Below, one piece after another: positions 8,724-16,963 of a DNA stretch of 58,311 nt. This DNA comes from DASWHK01 sp036398215. GTDB lineage: Bacteria > Acidobacteriota > UBA890. The position numbers and the translations under genes are program-made. Every line of letters begins with the position of its first letter. Positions within the stretch are counted from its first letter, which is position 1. Where the stretch lies: assembly GCA_036398215.1 (NCBI GenBank), contig DASWHK010000272.1, forward strand, positions 1 to 58,311, read 5' to 3'. The notes under the pieces are model-generated. The model did no database searches. It saw only the letters and a list, made by a program, of their open reading frames with translations, and was not told where the DNA came from.

Positions 8724-9857
8724 TCAGTCGTCCCAGAGGTACGCCGAGTCCTCGTGCCGGCTCTCGCCGCCGTCGTTGACGACGAACCGGGAGGGGCGGA
8801 AGTTGGCGCCGCCGTACTCCCCGTTCTTGTTGAGCGCGTAGAAGTTGAGTCCGAAGCTCGGCCTGCCGCGCTCGTCCAGGAGCCTGGGGTCGACGGTCTT
8901 GGCAGCGACGCGCCTCATGACCTCCAGGCAGGCGTCCTTCGGATGCCGGCCCTGGCGCATGAGCTCGACGGCCAGGAACGAGCAACAGTCCAGCAGGTTG
9001 GCCTCGCCGCGGCCCGTGGAGCCGGCGGCGCCGACGTCGTTGTCGACGTAGAGGCCGGCGCCGAGGATCGGCGAGTCGCCGACGCGGCCGGGGATCTTCC
9101 AGCTCAGGCCGCTGGTCGTGGTGACCCCCGAGATGTTGCCGTTGGCATCGACGCAGTTGCAATTGATCGTGCCGTAGTGGCGAAAGAAGGGGTCGAACGG
9201 ATCGAGCGTCTCGCGGTCGACTCCGGCCTGGCGGGCAGCCGCCACGCTGCCGTTCCCGCCGCGGCCGGCGCGACCCCCACGGCCACCGGCGGCCTCGTCG
9301 GGCGTCAGCCAGTCGTCGCGATCGGACATCGACTCCTTCCACCGCAACCAGCGCTCGCGAGCCCTCTCGGTCAGCAGCTCCTCGACCAGAAAGCCGTGGG
9401 CGCGGGCGAAGTCCTGGGCGCCTTGGCCGACGATGAGCACGTGATCGGTGCGCTCCATCACCAGCTTGGCAACCTTCGACGGCGTCTTGATCCCCTCGAT
9501 GCAGGCCACCGCGCCGCCGTTGCGGCTCGGCCCGTGCATGACCGACGAATCCAGCTGCACGACCCCCTGCTCGTTGGGCAGGCCGCCGTAGCCGACGCTG
9601 CTGTCTTCGGGATCTTCCTCGACGATATTGACACCGGCGATGACGGCGTCGAGCGTGTCCTCGCCGGCCTGCAGCATCTCCATGGCCCGCCTGCAGGCGG
9701 CCAAACCGTTGCCGCTCGAGATCACCAGCGGCCGCGTGCCCTGGGCGCGGCGGACGTGGACGGCGGGGCCGGCGATCGCCTTGCGGCCGCCGAGAGCGCC
9801 CAACCCGACCGCTGCTCCGGCTCTCAATATGCCTCTACGACTCCAACTCATGCCCAT
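8724..9857 (-). CDS. Glycosylasparaginase/isoaspartyl-peptidase family Ntn hydrolase, Tat-exported
   Basis: The 377-residue proenzyme of the Ntn-hydrolase superfamily is expected to cleave itself before a Thr that becomes the nucleophile. The N-terminus SRRGILRAGAAVG is a twin-arginine-type signal, so folding before export is likely. The nucleophile region is HYGTINCNC (T230), and the substrate-binding block GRVGDSPILGAGLY follows as in glycosylasparaginases. The residue before Thr is Gly, as in isoaspartyl peptidases, rather than the Asp of classical glycosylasparaginases. A Gly/Arg-rich low-complexity stretch (about 190-203) precedes the cleavage site. Substrate specificity cannot be fixed from sequence. 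Confidence 0.88.
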   Translation of the reverse strand: MGMSWSRRGILRAGAAVGLGALGGRKAIAGPAVHVRRAQGTRPLVISSGNGLAACRRAMEMLQAGEDTLDAVIAGVNIVEEDPEDSSVGYGGLPNEQGVVQLDSSVMHGPSRNGGAVACIEGIKTPSKVAKLVMERTDHVLIVGQGAQDFARAHGFLVEELLTERARERWLRWKESMSDRDDWLTPDEAAGGRGGRAGRGGNGSVAAARQAGVDRETLDPFDPFFRHYGTINCNCVDANGNISGVTTTSGLSWKIPGRVGDSPILGAGLYVDNDVGAAGSTGRGEANLLDCCSFLAVELMRQGRHPKDACLEVMRRVAAKTVDPRLLDERGRPSFGLNFYALNKNGEYGGANFRPSRFVVNDGGESRHEDSAYLWDD

Positions 9858-9871
9858 CGTCGTCTCCTTGG

Positions 9872-10225
9872 TTACGGCCGGGTCGTGCCCGTCCTTCCGT
9901 AGCGGTCGTCGATGCGAACCACATCATCCAGATGCGGCGTCGAGACCTCGAAGATGTCGCAGGTCGTGATGGCCCGCATGCGGTGGACGGTTCCCGGGCC
10001 GATGTGTCGCGCCTGGCCCGGGTTGAGGACGTGCGCCACCAGCTCGTCACCCTCCTCGAGCTCGAGCTCGAGGGTGCCGCTGGCTACGTACACCGTCTCG
10101 TCCTTGACCTCGTGGTATTGGAGGCTCAACTGCTCGCCCTCCTCGACGTGGAGGATCTTGCCGACGTAGTGGTCGGTGTCGGCGAATATGAGCTCATAAC
10201 CCCACGGCTTGTCAACGCGTCGCAT
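9872..10225 (-). CDS. Cupin, mannose-6-phosphate isomerase-like
   Basis: The 117-residue single-domain cupin resembles the C-terminal isomerase domain of type II phosphomannose isomerases (start RRVDKPWGYELIFADT). Metal-binding residues are visible in QYHEVKDETVYV and in the second motif around GTVHRM. The start is placed at the ATG at 10225 because GGAGG lies about 6 bases before it. A longer in-frame start at 10258 would add a low-complexity leader. It lies 14 bp upstream of the asparaginase-like gene and 43 bp downstream of ptsI. Sugar-phosphate isomerase activity is possible but a bare cupin could do otherwise. Confidence 0.82.
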   Translation of the reverse strand: MRRVDKPWGYELIFADTDHYVGKILHVEEGEQLSLQYHEVKDETVYVASGTLELELEEGDELVAHVLNPGQARHIGPGTVHRMRAITTCDIFEVSTPHLDDVVRIDDRYGRTGTTRP

Positions 10226-10268
10226 TCTGCCTCCTGCGGAGCCGGCCGCCGCCGGCACCCGGAATTCT

Positions 10269-12023
10269 TCACTCTTTCACCAGTTCGGGAAAGGCCGCCA
10301 GCAGCTCCGGCAGCAACAGGTCTTCGATCTCTCCCGCGGTCCCCAGGAGCAGCGCCCGCTCCAGCGCCTCCGCCGCCTCGGCGCGGCTGAGCCTGCGGAT
10401 CAGGTCCTTCAACAGCGGAATGGCGGCCGGGCTCATGCTCAACTGATCGATCCCCAAGCCGACGAGGATCATCGCGGTGAGCGGCTCCGCCGCCATCTCC
10501 CCGCACATGCTAACCGGAATGCCGGCGGAGCGCGCGGTGTCGATGATCTGTTTCAAGATCCTCAGGACCGCCGGATGCAGGGGCTCGTAGAGGTGGGCAA
10601 CCGCGTCGTTGCTGCGGTCGACGGCGAGCAGGTATTGGATCAGATCGTTGCTGCCGATGGCGAGGAAGTCGGCCTCGGCCGCCAGCAGGTCGGCGGTCAA
10701 CGCCGCCGCCGGCACTTCAAGCATCACGCCGATGGGGATCGGCTCGGCGATCGCGTGCCCCTCGCGCACCAGCTCGCCGGCAACCTCGGCGATGAGCTGC
10801 CGGCTCTCACGCAGCTCTTCGAGGCCCGAGACAAACGGCAACATGATGCGCAGGTTGCCGTGCACGCTGGCGCGCAGCAGCCCCCGCAACTGGGCCTTGA
10901 AGATCTCACGCTCCCGCAGGGCCAGACGCAAGGCGCGCAGCCCGAGCAGCGATTCGGAGGTCGATTCCGCCGTGCCGGTCCCCAGGAGCTTCTCGCCGCC
11001 GATGTCCAGGGTGCGGATGTTGACCGGGCGCGGGCTCATCGCCTCGAGAACGGCACGGTACTCCTGATAGTGATCCTCGTCGTCCGGCAGGGCGCCGGGT
11101 GTGCGCATGTACAGATACTCCGAGCGGAACAGGCCGACGCCCTCGCCGCCGTTCGCCAGAACCGTCGCGGCATCGGCGGCCCTCTCGATGTTGGCCATCA
11201 CCGCGACGCGAAAACCGTCGCGGGTGGTCGCCGGGAGGCCGCGGCCGGTCAGCAGGTCGGCGCGCTCGCGCCCGCGCACCGCCCGGCGGACGCGGTACTC
11301 GTCGAAGACGGCCTGCGGCGGGCTCACCATCAGCACGCCGTTGTCGCCGTCGAGGAGGACAGGCTCCCCCGACTGCACGACCGAGGTGATGTCGTGCAGC
11401 CCCACGATCGCAGGAATCTCCAGGGAGCGAGCGACGATCGCCGTGTGGCTCGTGCGGCTGCCGACGTCGGTGGCGAATCCGAGCACCATCGCGGGATCGA
11501 GCTGCGCCGTCTCCGAGGGCGTCAGATCGTGGGCGAACAGAACCACCGGCTCGACGAGCTGATCGAGGCGGTGCCCCTCCTCGCCGATCAGCGCCCGCAG
11601 CAGCCGCTCGGTCACGTCGTCGACGTCCGTGCCGCGTTCCCGCATGTAGACGTCGGAGATGCTCGACAGGCGCGTCGAGAGGTTCCGGCCCACGTGGCGC
11701 ACGACCCACTCGGCGTTCTCTCCCCGCTCCTGAATGCGTCGCCGGACCTCGCCCATGAACATCGGATCGTCGAGCAGCAGGTGCTGGGCATCGAAGATCT
11801 GCGCGACCCCGTGGCCGAGGGCCAGGTCGGTACGCCGCTTCAACTCATCGAGCTCGCCCGCGGCGCGGGCCGCCGCCTGTTCCAGCCGGTCCAGCTCGGC
11901 GGCACGTTGCTCGGCGTCCAGGATCGTGGCGCTGACCGGCACCCGCCGGCGCTCCACGACCAGCGCCGGACCGATCGCGACGCCGGGCGAAACGCCGATG
12001 CCTTGCCGTGAGATCTTGACCAC
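10269..12023 (-). CDS. ptsI: Phosphoenolpyruvate-protein phosphotransferase (PTS enzyme I)
   Basis: EI takes phosphate from PEP onto a His and passes it to HPr. The 584 residues run from a GTG start (MVKISRQGIGVSPG) with GAGGAG about 10 bases upstream. Longer readings upstream would overlap the whole ptsH gene. The active-site block GSRTSHTAIVAR places the phosphorylated His at H193. The PEP-binding barrel is marked by GVGLFRSEYLYM and the later GSNDLIQYLLAVDR. It starts 7 bp after the ptsH stop, ending a seven-gene minus-strand cluster that holds EIIA and HPr but no EIIB or EIIC. Confidence 0.97.
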   Translation of the reverse strand: MVKISRQGIGVSPGVAIGPALVVERRRVPVSATILDAEQRAAELDRLEQAAARAAGELDELKRRTDLALGHGVAQIFDAQHLLLDDPMFMGEVRRRIQERGENAEWVVRHVGRNLSTRLSSISDVYMRERGTDVDDVTERLLRALIGEEGHRLDQLVEPVVLFAHDLTPSETAQLDPAMVLGFATDVGSRTSHTAIVARSLEIPAIVGLHDITSVVQSGEPVLLDGDNGVLMVSPPQAVFDEYRVRRAVRGRERADLLTGRGLPATTRDGFRVAVMANIERAADAATVLANGGEGVGLFRSEYLYMRTPGALPDDEDHYQEYRAVLEAMSPRPVNIRTLDIGGEKLLGTGTAESTSESLLGLRALRLALREREIFKAQLRGLLRASVHGNLRIMLPFVSGLEELRESRQLIAEVAGELVREGHAIAEPIPIGVMLEVPAAALTADLLAAEADFLAIGSNDLIQYLLAVDRSNDAVAHLYEPLHPAVLRILKQIIDTARSAGIPVSMCGEMAAEPLTAMILVGLGIDQLSMSPAAIPLLKDLIRRLSRAEAAEALERALLLGTAGEIEDLLLPELLAAFPELVKE

Positions 12024-12030
12024 TTCGTCC

Positions 12031-12297
12031 CTACTCCTCGCCGAATTTGGCGGCGACGAGGTCGGTGATCGCCGTGATCGCGGCCTGCTCGTCTTCGCCG
12101 TCGACGGTGACCTCCAGCATCGATCCGACCGGCGCGGCAAGGAGCAGCACGCCCATGATGCTCTTGCCGTCCACCGACATGTCGCTGCGGGTGACGGTGA
12201 CCCGGCAGCGGAACTGTCCGGCGCAGCGGACGAACTTGGCCGCGGCGCGGGCATGGAGGCCGAGCTTGTTGTGGATGCCGAGCTGCCGGCGGATCAT
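12031..12297 (-). CDS. ptsH: HPr phosphocarrier protein
   Basis: The 88 residues start MIRRQLGIHNKLGLHARAAA. The phosphoacceptor H15 and the regulatory serine S46 (DGKSIMGV) are both present, so HPr can be phosphorylated by EI on His and by the nearby HprK on Ser. The start at 12297 puts His at the canonical position 15; a longer in-frame reading upstream would overlap the EIIA gene. It lies 7 bp downstream of EIIA and 7 bp upstream of ptsI, so it is part of the same transcript. Confidence 0.97.
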   Translation of the reverse strand: MIRRQLGIHNKLGLHARAAAKFVRCAGQFRCRVTVTRSDMSVDGKSIMGVLLLAAPVGSMLEVTVDGEDEQAAITAITDLVAAKFGEE

Positions 12298-12304
12298 CGG
12301 GCTG

Positions 12305-12718
12305 CTAGGCTTCCTGCCGGGACGAGAGGATCTCGCTGGCGACGTAGATGCTCGTCTGGCCGCGCTCACGGAGATCCTGGGCGATGTCGAGCAGAGAGGC
12401 ATCGCTGTTCTGCACGCTGGTCAGCTTGATGATCATCGGCAGGTTGACCCCGGTGATGATCTCGACCTGATCCTTGGCCAGGAACGCCAGGCTCACGTTG
12501 GTGGGCGTGCCGCCGAACATATCGGTGAAGATCAGAACGCCGGCACCGGCGTCGACCTCGTTGATCGCCGCCTGGATCTCCTGGCGGGCGTCGGCGACAT
12601 CGTCGTCCCAGTCCATCGAAACGGCGCGGATTGCCTCCGTGCGCCCGACGATTCGCTCGGCCGCGTCGAGCAGCTCGCGCGCCAGCAAGCCGTGCGTGAC
12701 GATGACCGCGCCTACCAT
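12305..12718 (-). CDS. PTS EIIA component, mannose family
   Basis: The 137-residue EIIA(Man)-type protein has its phosphorylated H9 in MVGAVIVTHGLLA, together with the family blocks LIFTDMFGGTPTN and GVNLPMI. The start at 12718 is supported by a GGGGG Shine-Dalgarno and the canonical position of His. No EIIB, EIIC or EIID genes are seen nearby, so it probably works as a phosphorylation-state sensor rather than in sugar uptake. It lies 31 bp after rapZ and 7 bp before ptsH. Confidence 0.93.
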   Translation of the reverse strand: MVGAVIVTHGLLARELLDAAERIVGRTEAIRAVSMDWDDDVADARQEIQAAINEVDAGAGVLIFTDMFGGTPTNVSLAFLAKDQVEIITGVNLPMIIKLTSVQNSDASLLDIAQDLRERGQTSIYVASEILSSRQEA

Positions 12719-12749
12719 CTCGCACCCCCGAAGCCCGCAAACTTGCTGA

Positions 12750-13622
12750 TCATCGCCCCTCCGGTAGGTCACGGTGGGAGACCGAGACCCGGTAACCCGA
12801 GCCCTCGAGCCAGCCGGCGACGTGCCGGGCGATGGCCACCGAACGGTGCCGGCCCCCGGTGCAGCCGAAGGCGAGGGTCAGATAGGCGCGTGCTTCCCCG
12901 CCCAGCCGGGGCACGATGAATTGCAATAAACCCTCGATATGATTGAGGAATTCACGCGTTCCCGGGCTGGATTCTACAAACTCCGCGACCTGCTTGTCCA
13001 ATCCCGTCAAGGGCTTCAGCTCGGCGACATAGTTCGGATTGGGCAGGAAGCGGACGTCGAAAACCAGGTCGGCGTTCTTGGGCAGGCCGGAGCGGAACGC
13101 GAAGCTGACGACGTTGATCGGCGCCTTCTCGCCGCCGCTGCTGCCGTAGAGCTTGGCGATGAGCTCCCGCAAATCGTGGGGGGTGAAGTGGCTGGTGTCG
13201 ATGACCCGGTCGGCGAGATCGCGAATCGGCGTCAGCCGCTCGCGCTCGCGGCGAATTCCATCGCCAACGTCGCCCTGCGTCGCCAGCGGGTGCGGGCGCC
13301 GGGTTTCCGAGAAGCGCTGCTGGAGGACTGAATCATCGGCATCCAGGAACAGCAGCTCGACGGCGGCCGGCCGGCGCCGCAGCTCGGCGTGCACCTCGGC
13401 GAGCTCGTCGAGCAAACCGTGGGTGCGGACGTCGACGACGAGAGCGGCTCGCTGTACCGCCGCCCCGGCGCGGTCGCAGAGGTCGGCGAGCGTCGTGATT
13501 AGGGCGGGCGGCAGGTTGTCGACGCAGTAGTAGCCGACGTCCTCGAGGCTATGCAGCACGGCGCTCTTGCCGGCGCCTGACAGCCCCGAAACCAATACGA
13601 TCGGCGTCGTTCCGCTCATCAT
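12750..13622 (-). CDS. rapZ: RapZ/YvcJ-family nucleotide-binding protein
   Basis: The 290-residue P-loop protein has Walker A GLSGAGKS at residues 13-20, the motif CVDNLPP after it, and the C-terminal block FGCTGGRHRSVAIA. In enterobacteria RapZ is an RNA-binding adaptor controlling glmS; elsewhere (YvcJ) it binds ATP/GTP with a less clear role. The gene order rpoN-hprK-rapZ-PTS is widely conserved. Two consecutive ATGs (13622, 13619) start the frame. No Shine-Dalgarno is visible, and the leader holds a 19-nt palindrome and a run of nine G/C. Confidence 0.95.
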   Translation of the reverse strand: MMSGTTPIVLVSGLSGAGKSAVLHSLEDVGYYCVDNLPPALITTLADLCDRAGAAVQRAALVVDVRTHGLLDELAEVHAELRRRPAAVELLFLDADDSVLQQRFSETRRPHPLATQGDVGDGIRRERERLTPIRDLADRVIDTSHFTPHDLRELIAKLYGSSGGEKAPINVVSFAFRSGLPKNADLVFDVRFLPNPNYVAELKPLTGLDKQVAEFVESSPGTREFLNHIEGLLQFIVPRLGGEARAYLTLAFGCTGGRHRSVAIARHVAGWLEGSGYRVSVSHRDLPEGR

Positions 13623-13650
13623 TCAGAGGGGGCCAGAGGGGGGGGGCTGC

Positions 13651-13669
13651 GGCGCCGGTAACCGGCGCC
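13651..13669. promoter_or_regulatory. GC-rich palindrome in the hprK-rapZ spacer
   Basis: GGCGCCGGT, one central base, ACCGGCGCC: a perfect 9-bp inverted repeat, followed in the direction of transcription by a nine-C run (opposite strand of 13638-13646) and then the rapZ start. It could form an RNA hairpin 29 bases before rapZ. There is no U tract, so it is not a typical terminator. Confidence 0.5.
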
Positions 13670-13676
13670 GGCGCCA

Positions 13677-14684
13677 CTATTCCATGTCGCCTTCGTCGCT
13701 CTCGCTCCCGTGGGAAACGAGGTTGGGCTTCTCCATCGCCTCCTGAAGGCGCCGCGTCAGCTCCTCCGCGGGATGCAGCCCGGTCAGCTTGAGGATCAGG
13801 TTACGGACCGCCACCTCGACGAGGATCGAGAGGTTGCGAGCCGACGCAACCGGCAGTCGGATGAGCGGCAGCTCCAGGCCGAGGATCTCGTGGCTCTCGC
13901 CATCGAGTCCGAGGCGATCGTATTCGACGCTGTCGTCCCACTGGTCGAGCAGGATCACGAGCTCCACGCGCTTGCGCTCGCGGATCGAGGCGGCGCCGAA
14001 GAGATGCTCGATATTGAGGATTCCGAGGCCGCGTAGCTCCATGTGGTGACGGATCAGCTCCGGCCCCCGACCCATCAGGATCTCGCCGGCGCGGCGCCGG
14101 ATCTCGACGACGTCGTCGGCCACCAGGCGATGGCCGCGGACGATCAGATCGAGGGCGCATTCACTCTTGCCGACCCCCGACTGCCCGGTGATCAGCACGC
14201 CGACGCCGTAGACGTCGACGAGCACGCCGTGCACCGTCGTTCTCGGCGCCAGGTGGCTGTCGAGATAGAGCGTCAGGCGATCGATGAAGGTCGATGACAG
14301 CAGCTGGCTGCGCAGCAACGGCAGGCGGTTCTCGGCGCACAGCTCGGTGAGCTCCTCGGGAACCTCCAGCCCCTTGGTCACCGCGATGCACGGAATCTCG
14401 CGTTCGCAGATGCGCTCGAGCACGCGGCGGCGCTCGTCGCCGCTCTGGATCTGCAAGTATCCGATCTCCGACTCGCCGAGGACCTGGACGCGACCGGAGC
14501 GGATGAAATCAACGTAGCCGGTCATCGCCAGGCCGGGCTTCTGGATCCGGTGAAACACGATCTCGCGGTCGAGCCCCTCGCCGCCGGCGAGCAGCTCGAG
14601 CTGCAGATGGTGGCCATCGCCGGTGAGCAGGCCGCGGACGCTGATGCCGCCGCCGTCGCTGCTGGCCGGAGAGGTTTCGCTCAC
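13677..14684 (-). CDS. hprK: HPr kinase/phosphorylase
   Basis: HprK phosphorylates HPr on Ser46 using ATP and reverses this with phosphate. The 335 residues contain the N-terminal domain (about 15-145), a His in TTVHGVLVD (H152), Walker A GQSGVGKS (167-174) and the HprK signature MELRGLGILNI. Its start overlaps the rpoN stop by 4 bp (ATGA). No hpf gene intervenes, unlike in many rpoN clusters. Its target HPr, with an intact Ser46, is encoded three genes downstream, which makes a self-contained regulatory loop. Confidence 0.97.
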   Translation of the reverse strand: MSETSPASSDGGGISVRGLLTGDGHHLQLELLAGGEGLDREIVFHRIQKPGLAMTGYVDFIRSGRVQVLGESEIGYLQIQSGDERRRVLERICEREIPCIAVTKGLEVPEELTELCAENRLPLLRSQLLSSTFIDRLTLYLDSHLAPRTTVHGVLVDVYGVGVLITGQSGVGKSECALDLIVRGHRLVADDVVEIRRRAGEILMGRGPELIRHHMELRGLGILNIEHLFGAASIRERKRVELVILLDQWDDSVEYDRLGLDGESHEILGLELPLIRLPVASARNLSILVEVAVRNLILKLTGLHPAEELTRRLQEAMEKPNLVSHGSESDEGDME

Positions 14685-16123
14685 CGGGGCGACCGCCGCG
14701 CCTTGGAAGCCGCGATGCCCAGCTCCTCGCGATACTTGGCCACCGTGCGCCGCGCGATCCGGAGGCCGCCGTTCTTGAGGGCGGCGGCGATCTTGGCGTC
14801 CGACAGCGGCTTGCGCGAGTCCTCGACGGCGATGAGCTTGCGGATCTTCTCCTTCACGGATACCGATGACACGTCGTTGCCGCTGCTGTGCCCGAGGGCG
14901 CTGTGGAAGAAGAACTTCATCTCGTAGATGCCCTGCGGCGTGTGGATGAACTTGCCGTTCACCACCCGCGAGACGGTCGATTCGTGCATCTCGATGTCAT
15001 CGGCGACGTCGCGCAGCACCAGGGGCCGCAACGCCCCCACGCCATCGTCGAAAAACGCCCTCTGGTGCTGAACGATGCTTTCGGCGACGCGCCTTATGGT
15101 CTGCTGGCGCTGCCCGTAGGACTTGATCAGCCACAGCGCCGAGCGCAGCTTGGCCTGCAGATAGTCGGCCGCTTCCTTCGAGAGGCTGTCGGGCGAGTGC
15201 AGCATCTGCCGGTAGAGGCGCGAGATCCGCAGCTTCGGCAGGCCGTCCTCGTTGAGGACGATTCGGTAGATGTCGCCGTCCTTGACCACGGTGACGTCGG
15301 GCACGATGTAGCGAGAAGGCTCGGTCTCATAGACGGAGCCGGGCCTGGGGTTGAGCCGCTGGATCACCTCGACGGCGGCCTCGACCTCTTTGGCACGGAC
15401 GCTGCAGCGGCGGGCGATCTCCGAGTAGTTGCGCGCCGTCAACAGATCGAGGTGCTCGTCGACGATCCGGTAGGCGAGGCTGTGCGTATCACCCAGCTGG
15501 CGAAGCTGCAGCAGCAGGCACTCGCGCAGGTCGCGCGCCGCGACGCCCGGTGGATCCAGCCTCTGGACGCGCTCCAGCGTCTTCTCGACCGCTTCCACTG
15601 ACCAATCGCCCATCCCGGCGAGCTCCTCGAGCGAGGCGGTCAAGTAGCCTTCCTCGTCGATGTTGCCGATGATCGCCCGCCCGATCTCCATCTCGAGATC
15701 GGCGGCGTCGGTCATCTCCAGCTGCCAGAGCAGCTGCTCCTCCATGGTGGGGCGGGCCGCCAGCGTGTTCTCCAGCTGCACCTCGTCGCGCTCCTCGCGC
15801 ATCGACGGGTTGCCGGGCTGGGCGTCGTAATAGTCTTGAAAGTAGGACTCGATGTTGATCTCGTCGAAGGAGTTGACGTCCTCCGGGGCTTCTTCCGCCT
15901 CGGTGGCCGCCGGCTCGGCGCCGTCCGGCTCGCTGGTCGCGTCGAGGCCCCGCTCGTCGCGCTCGTCGCGCTCCTCGAGCATCGGGTTCTCGACCATCTC
16001 CTGCTGGAGAACGTCCTCGAGCTCGAGCTTGTTGAGCTGCAGCAGCTTGATCGCCATCTGCAGGGCCGGCGTCATTACCAACCGCTGCTGCAACCGGGGT
16101 GAAAGCTTCTGTTCGAGGGCCAT
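14681..16123 (-). CDS. rpoN: RNA polymerase sigma-54 factor
   Basis: The 480 residues have the three sigma-54 regions. The Gln/Leu-rich N-terminal activator-contact region begins MALEQKLSPRLQQRLVMTPA. An acidic linker follows (about 45-105), then the core-binding domain, and the C-terminal RpoN box ARRTVAKYREELGI that reads the -24 promoter element. Sigma-54 promoters need an AAA+ activator; none is encoded here. The gene starts 3 bp after lptB and overlaps hprK by 4 bp. PilB-type genes next door are sigma-54-controlled in some bacteria, but no -24/-12 site was found. Confidence 0.97.
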   Translation of the reverse strand: MALEQKLSPRLQQRLVMTPALQMAIKLLQLNKLELEDVLQQEMVENPMLEERDERDERGLDATSEPDGAEPAATEAEEAPEDVNSFDEINIESYFQDYYDAQPGNPSMREERDEVQLENTLAARPTMEEQLLWQLEMTDAADLEMEIGRAIIGNIDEEGYLTASLEELAGMGDWSVEAVEKTLERVQRLDPPGVAARDLRECLLLQLRQLGDTHSLAYRIVDEHLDLLTARNYSEIARRCSVRAKEVEAAVEVIQRLNPRPGSVYETEPSRYIVPDVTVVKDGDIYRIVLNEDGLPKLRISRLYRQMLHSPDSLSKEAADYLQAKLRSALWLIKSYGQRQQTIRRVAESIVQHQRAFFDDGVGALRPLVLRDVADDIEMHESTVSRVVNGKFIHTPQGIYEMKFFFHSALGHSSGNDVSSVSVKEKIRKLIAVEDSRKPLSDAKIAAALKNGGLRIARRTVAKYREELGIAASKARRSPR

Positions 16124-16126
16124 CGC

Positions 16127-16927
16127 TCAGTCCAGCCGGAAGTTCTCGCCCAGGTAGATCTCCCGGGTCTCGGGGTCGCGCCCCAGCTCCTCGGGGGACC
16201 CGGAGCGGAAGATCTTGCCGCCGCGGATGATGTAGGCCCGGTCGGTGATCTGCAGGGTCTCGCGGACGTTGTGGTCGGTGATCAGCACGCCGATTCCGCG
16301 CCTCTTGAGCTTGCGCACGATGCGCTGGATATCGGCGATCGCGATCGGATCGATGCCGGTAAACGGCTCGTCGAGAAGGACGAACGCCGGCTCGGTGGTC
16401 AGCGCCCGGGCGATCTCCACGCGCCGGCGCTCGCCGCCGGAGAGCGTGTAGGCGGCGTGGTCGGCCAGGTGCCGGAGCCCCAGCTCCTCGAGTAGCGCAG
16501 CGCAGCGCGCGGCCCGTGCCCGGCGATCCAGGTCCAGGCCCTCGAGGATGGCCAGCAAGTTCTGCGCGACGCTCAACTTGCGGAACACGGAGGGCTCCTG
16601 CGGAAGGTATGCGATCCCGTACTCACGGGCGCGGATGTACATCGGCTCGCGGGTGATATCGACGCCACCGACCCTGACGCGTCCCTCGTCGGGGCGGGTC
16701 AGGCCGACGACCATGTAGAACGATGTCGTCTTGCCGGCGCCGTTGGGGCCGAGCAGGCCGACGACCTCGCCGCGGGCGATATCGAAGCTGACGCCATCGA
16801 CGACGCGCCGGCCCCGATAGGCCTTGACGAGCCCCTCGACGTCGAGGCGCACGAGAGACCGGGTGGCGGCGCGCTTTCCCCCTTCCCCGGGTCCGAGAGC
16901 GGCAATTGCGGCGGAACGCTCGAGCAT
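16127..16927 (-). CDS. lptB: LPS export ABC transporter ATP-binding protein
   Basis: LptB powers extraction of LPS from the inner membrane with LptFG. Walker A is GLLGPNGAGKTTSF, the ABC signature LSGGERRRVEIA, Walker B FVLLDEPF, and the switch His lies in LITDHNVRET, as in LptB. The reading from 16927 gives 266 residues with a roughly 20-residue leader. Homology really begins at LVRLDVEGLVKAY, so a GTG there may be the true start. It is the first gene of the rpoN cluster; its usual neighbour lptC/lptA is 7 kb away beyond an oppositely oriented cassette. Confidence 0.93.
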   Translation of the reverse strand: MLERSAAIAALGPGEGGKRAATRSLVRLDVEGLVKAYRGRRVVDGVSFDIARGEVVGLLGPNGAGKTTSFYMVVGLTRPDEGRVRVGGVDITREPMYIRAREYGIAYLPQEPSVFRKLSVAQNLLAILEGLDLDRRARAARCAALLEELGLRHLADHAAYTLSGGERRRVEIARALTTEPAFVLLDEPFTGIDPIAIADIQRIVRKLKRRGIGVLITDHNVRETLQITDRAYIIRGGKIFRSGSPEELGRDPETREIYLGENFRLD

Positions 16928-16933
16928 CGTTCC

Positions 16934-16963
16934 ATCGTAGCAATGCTCAGCGAAAGGCGTCAA
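16934..16963 (-). promoter_or_regulatory. Candidate sigma-70-type promoter for lptB-rpoN cluster
   Basis: Reading leftwards: TTGACG, 18 bases, TACGAT. Transcription would begin about at the 16927 ATG, implying a leaderless message or a later start codon. The 9-bp direct repeat CAATGCTCA (16941-16949 and 16961-16969, plus strand) overlaps it and could be an operator. This is prediction by eye only. Confidence 0.35.
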
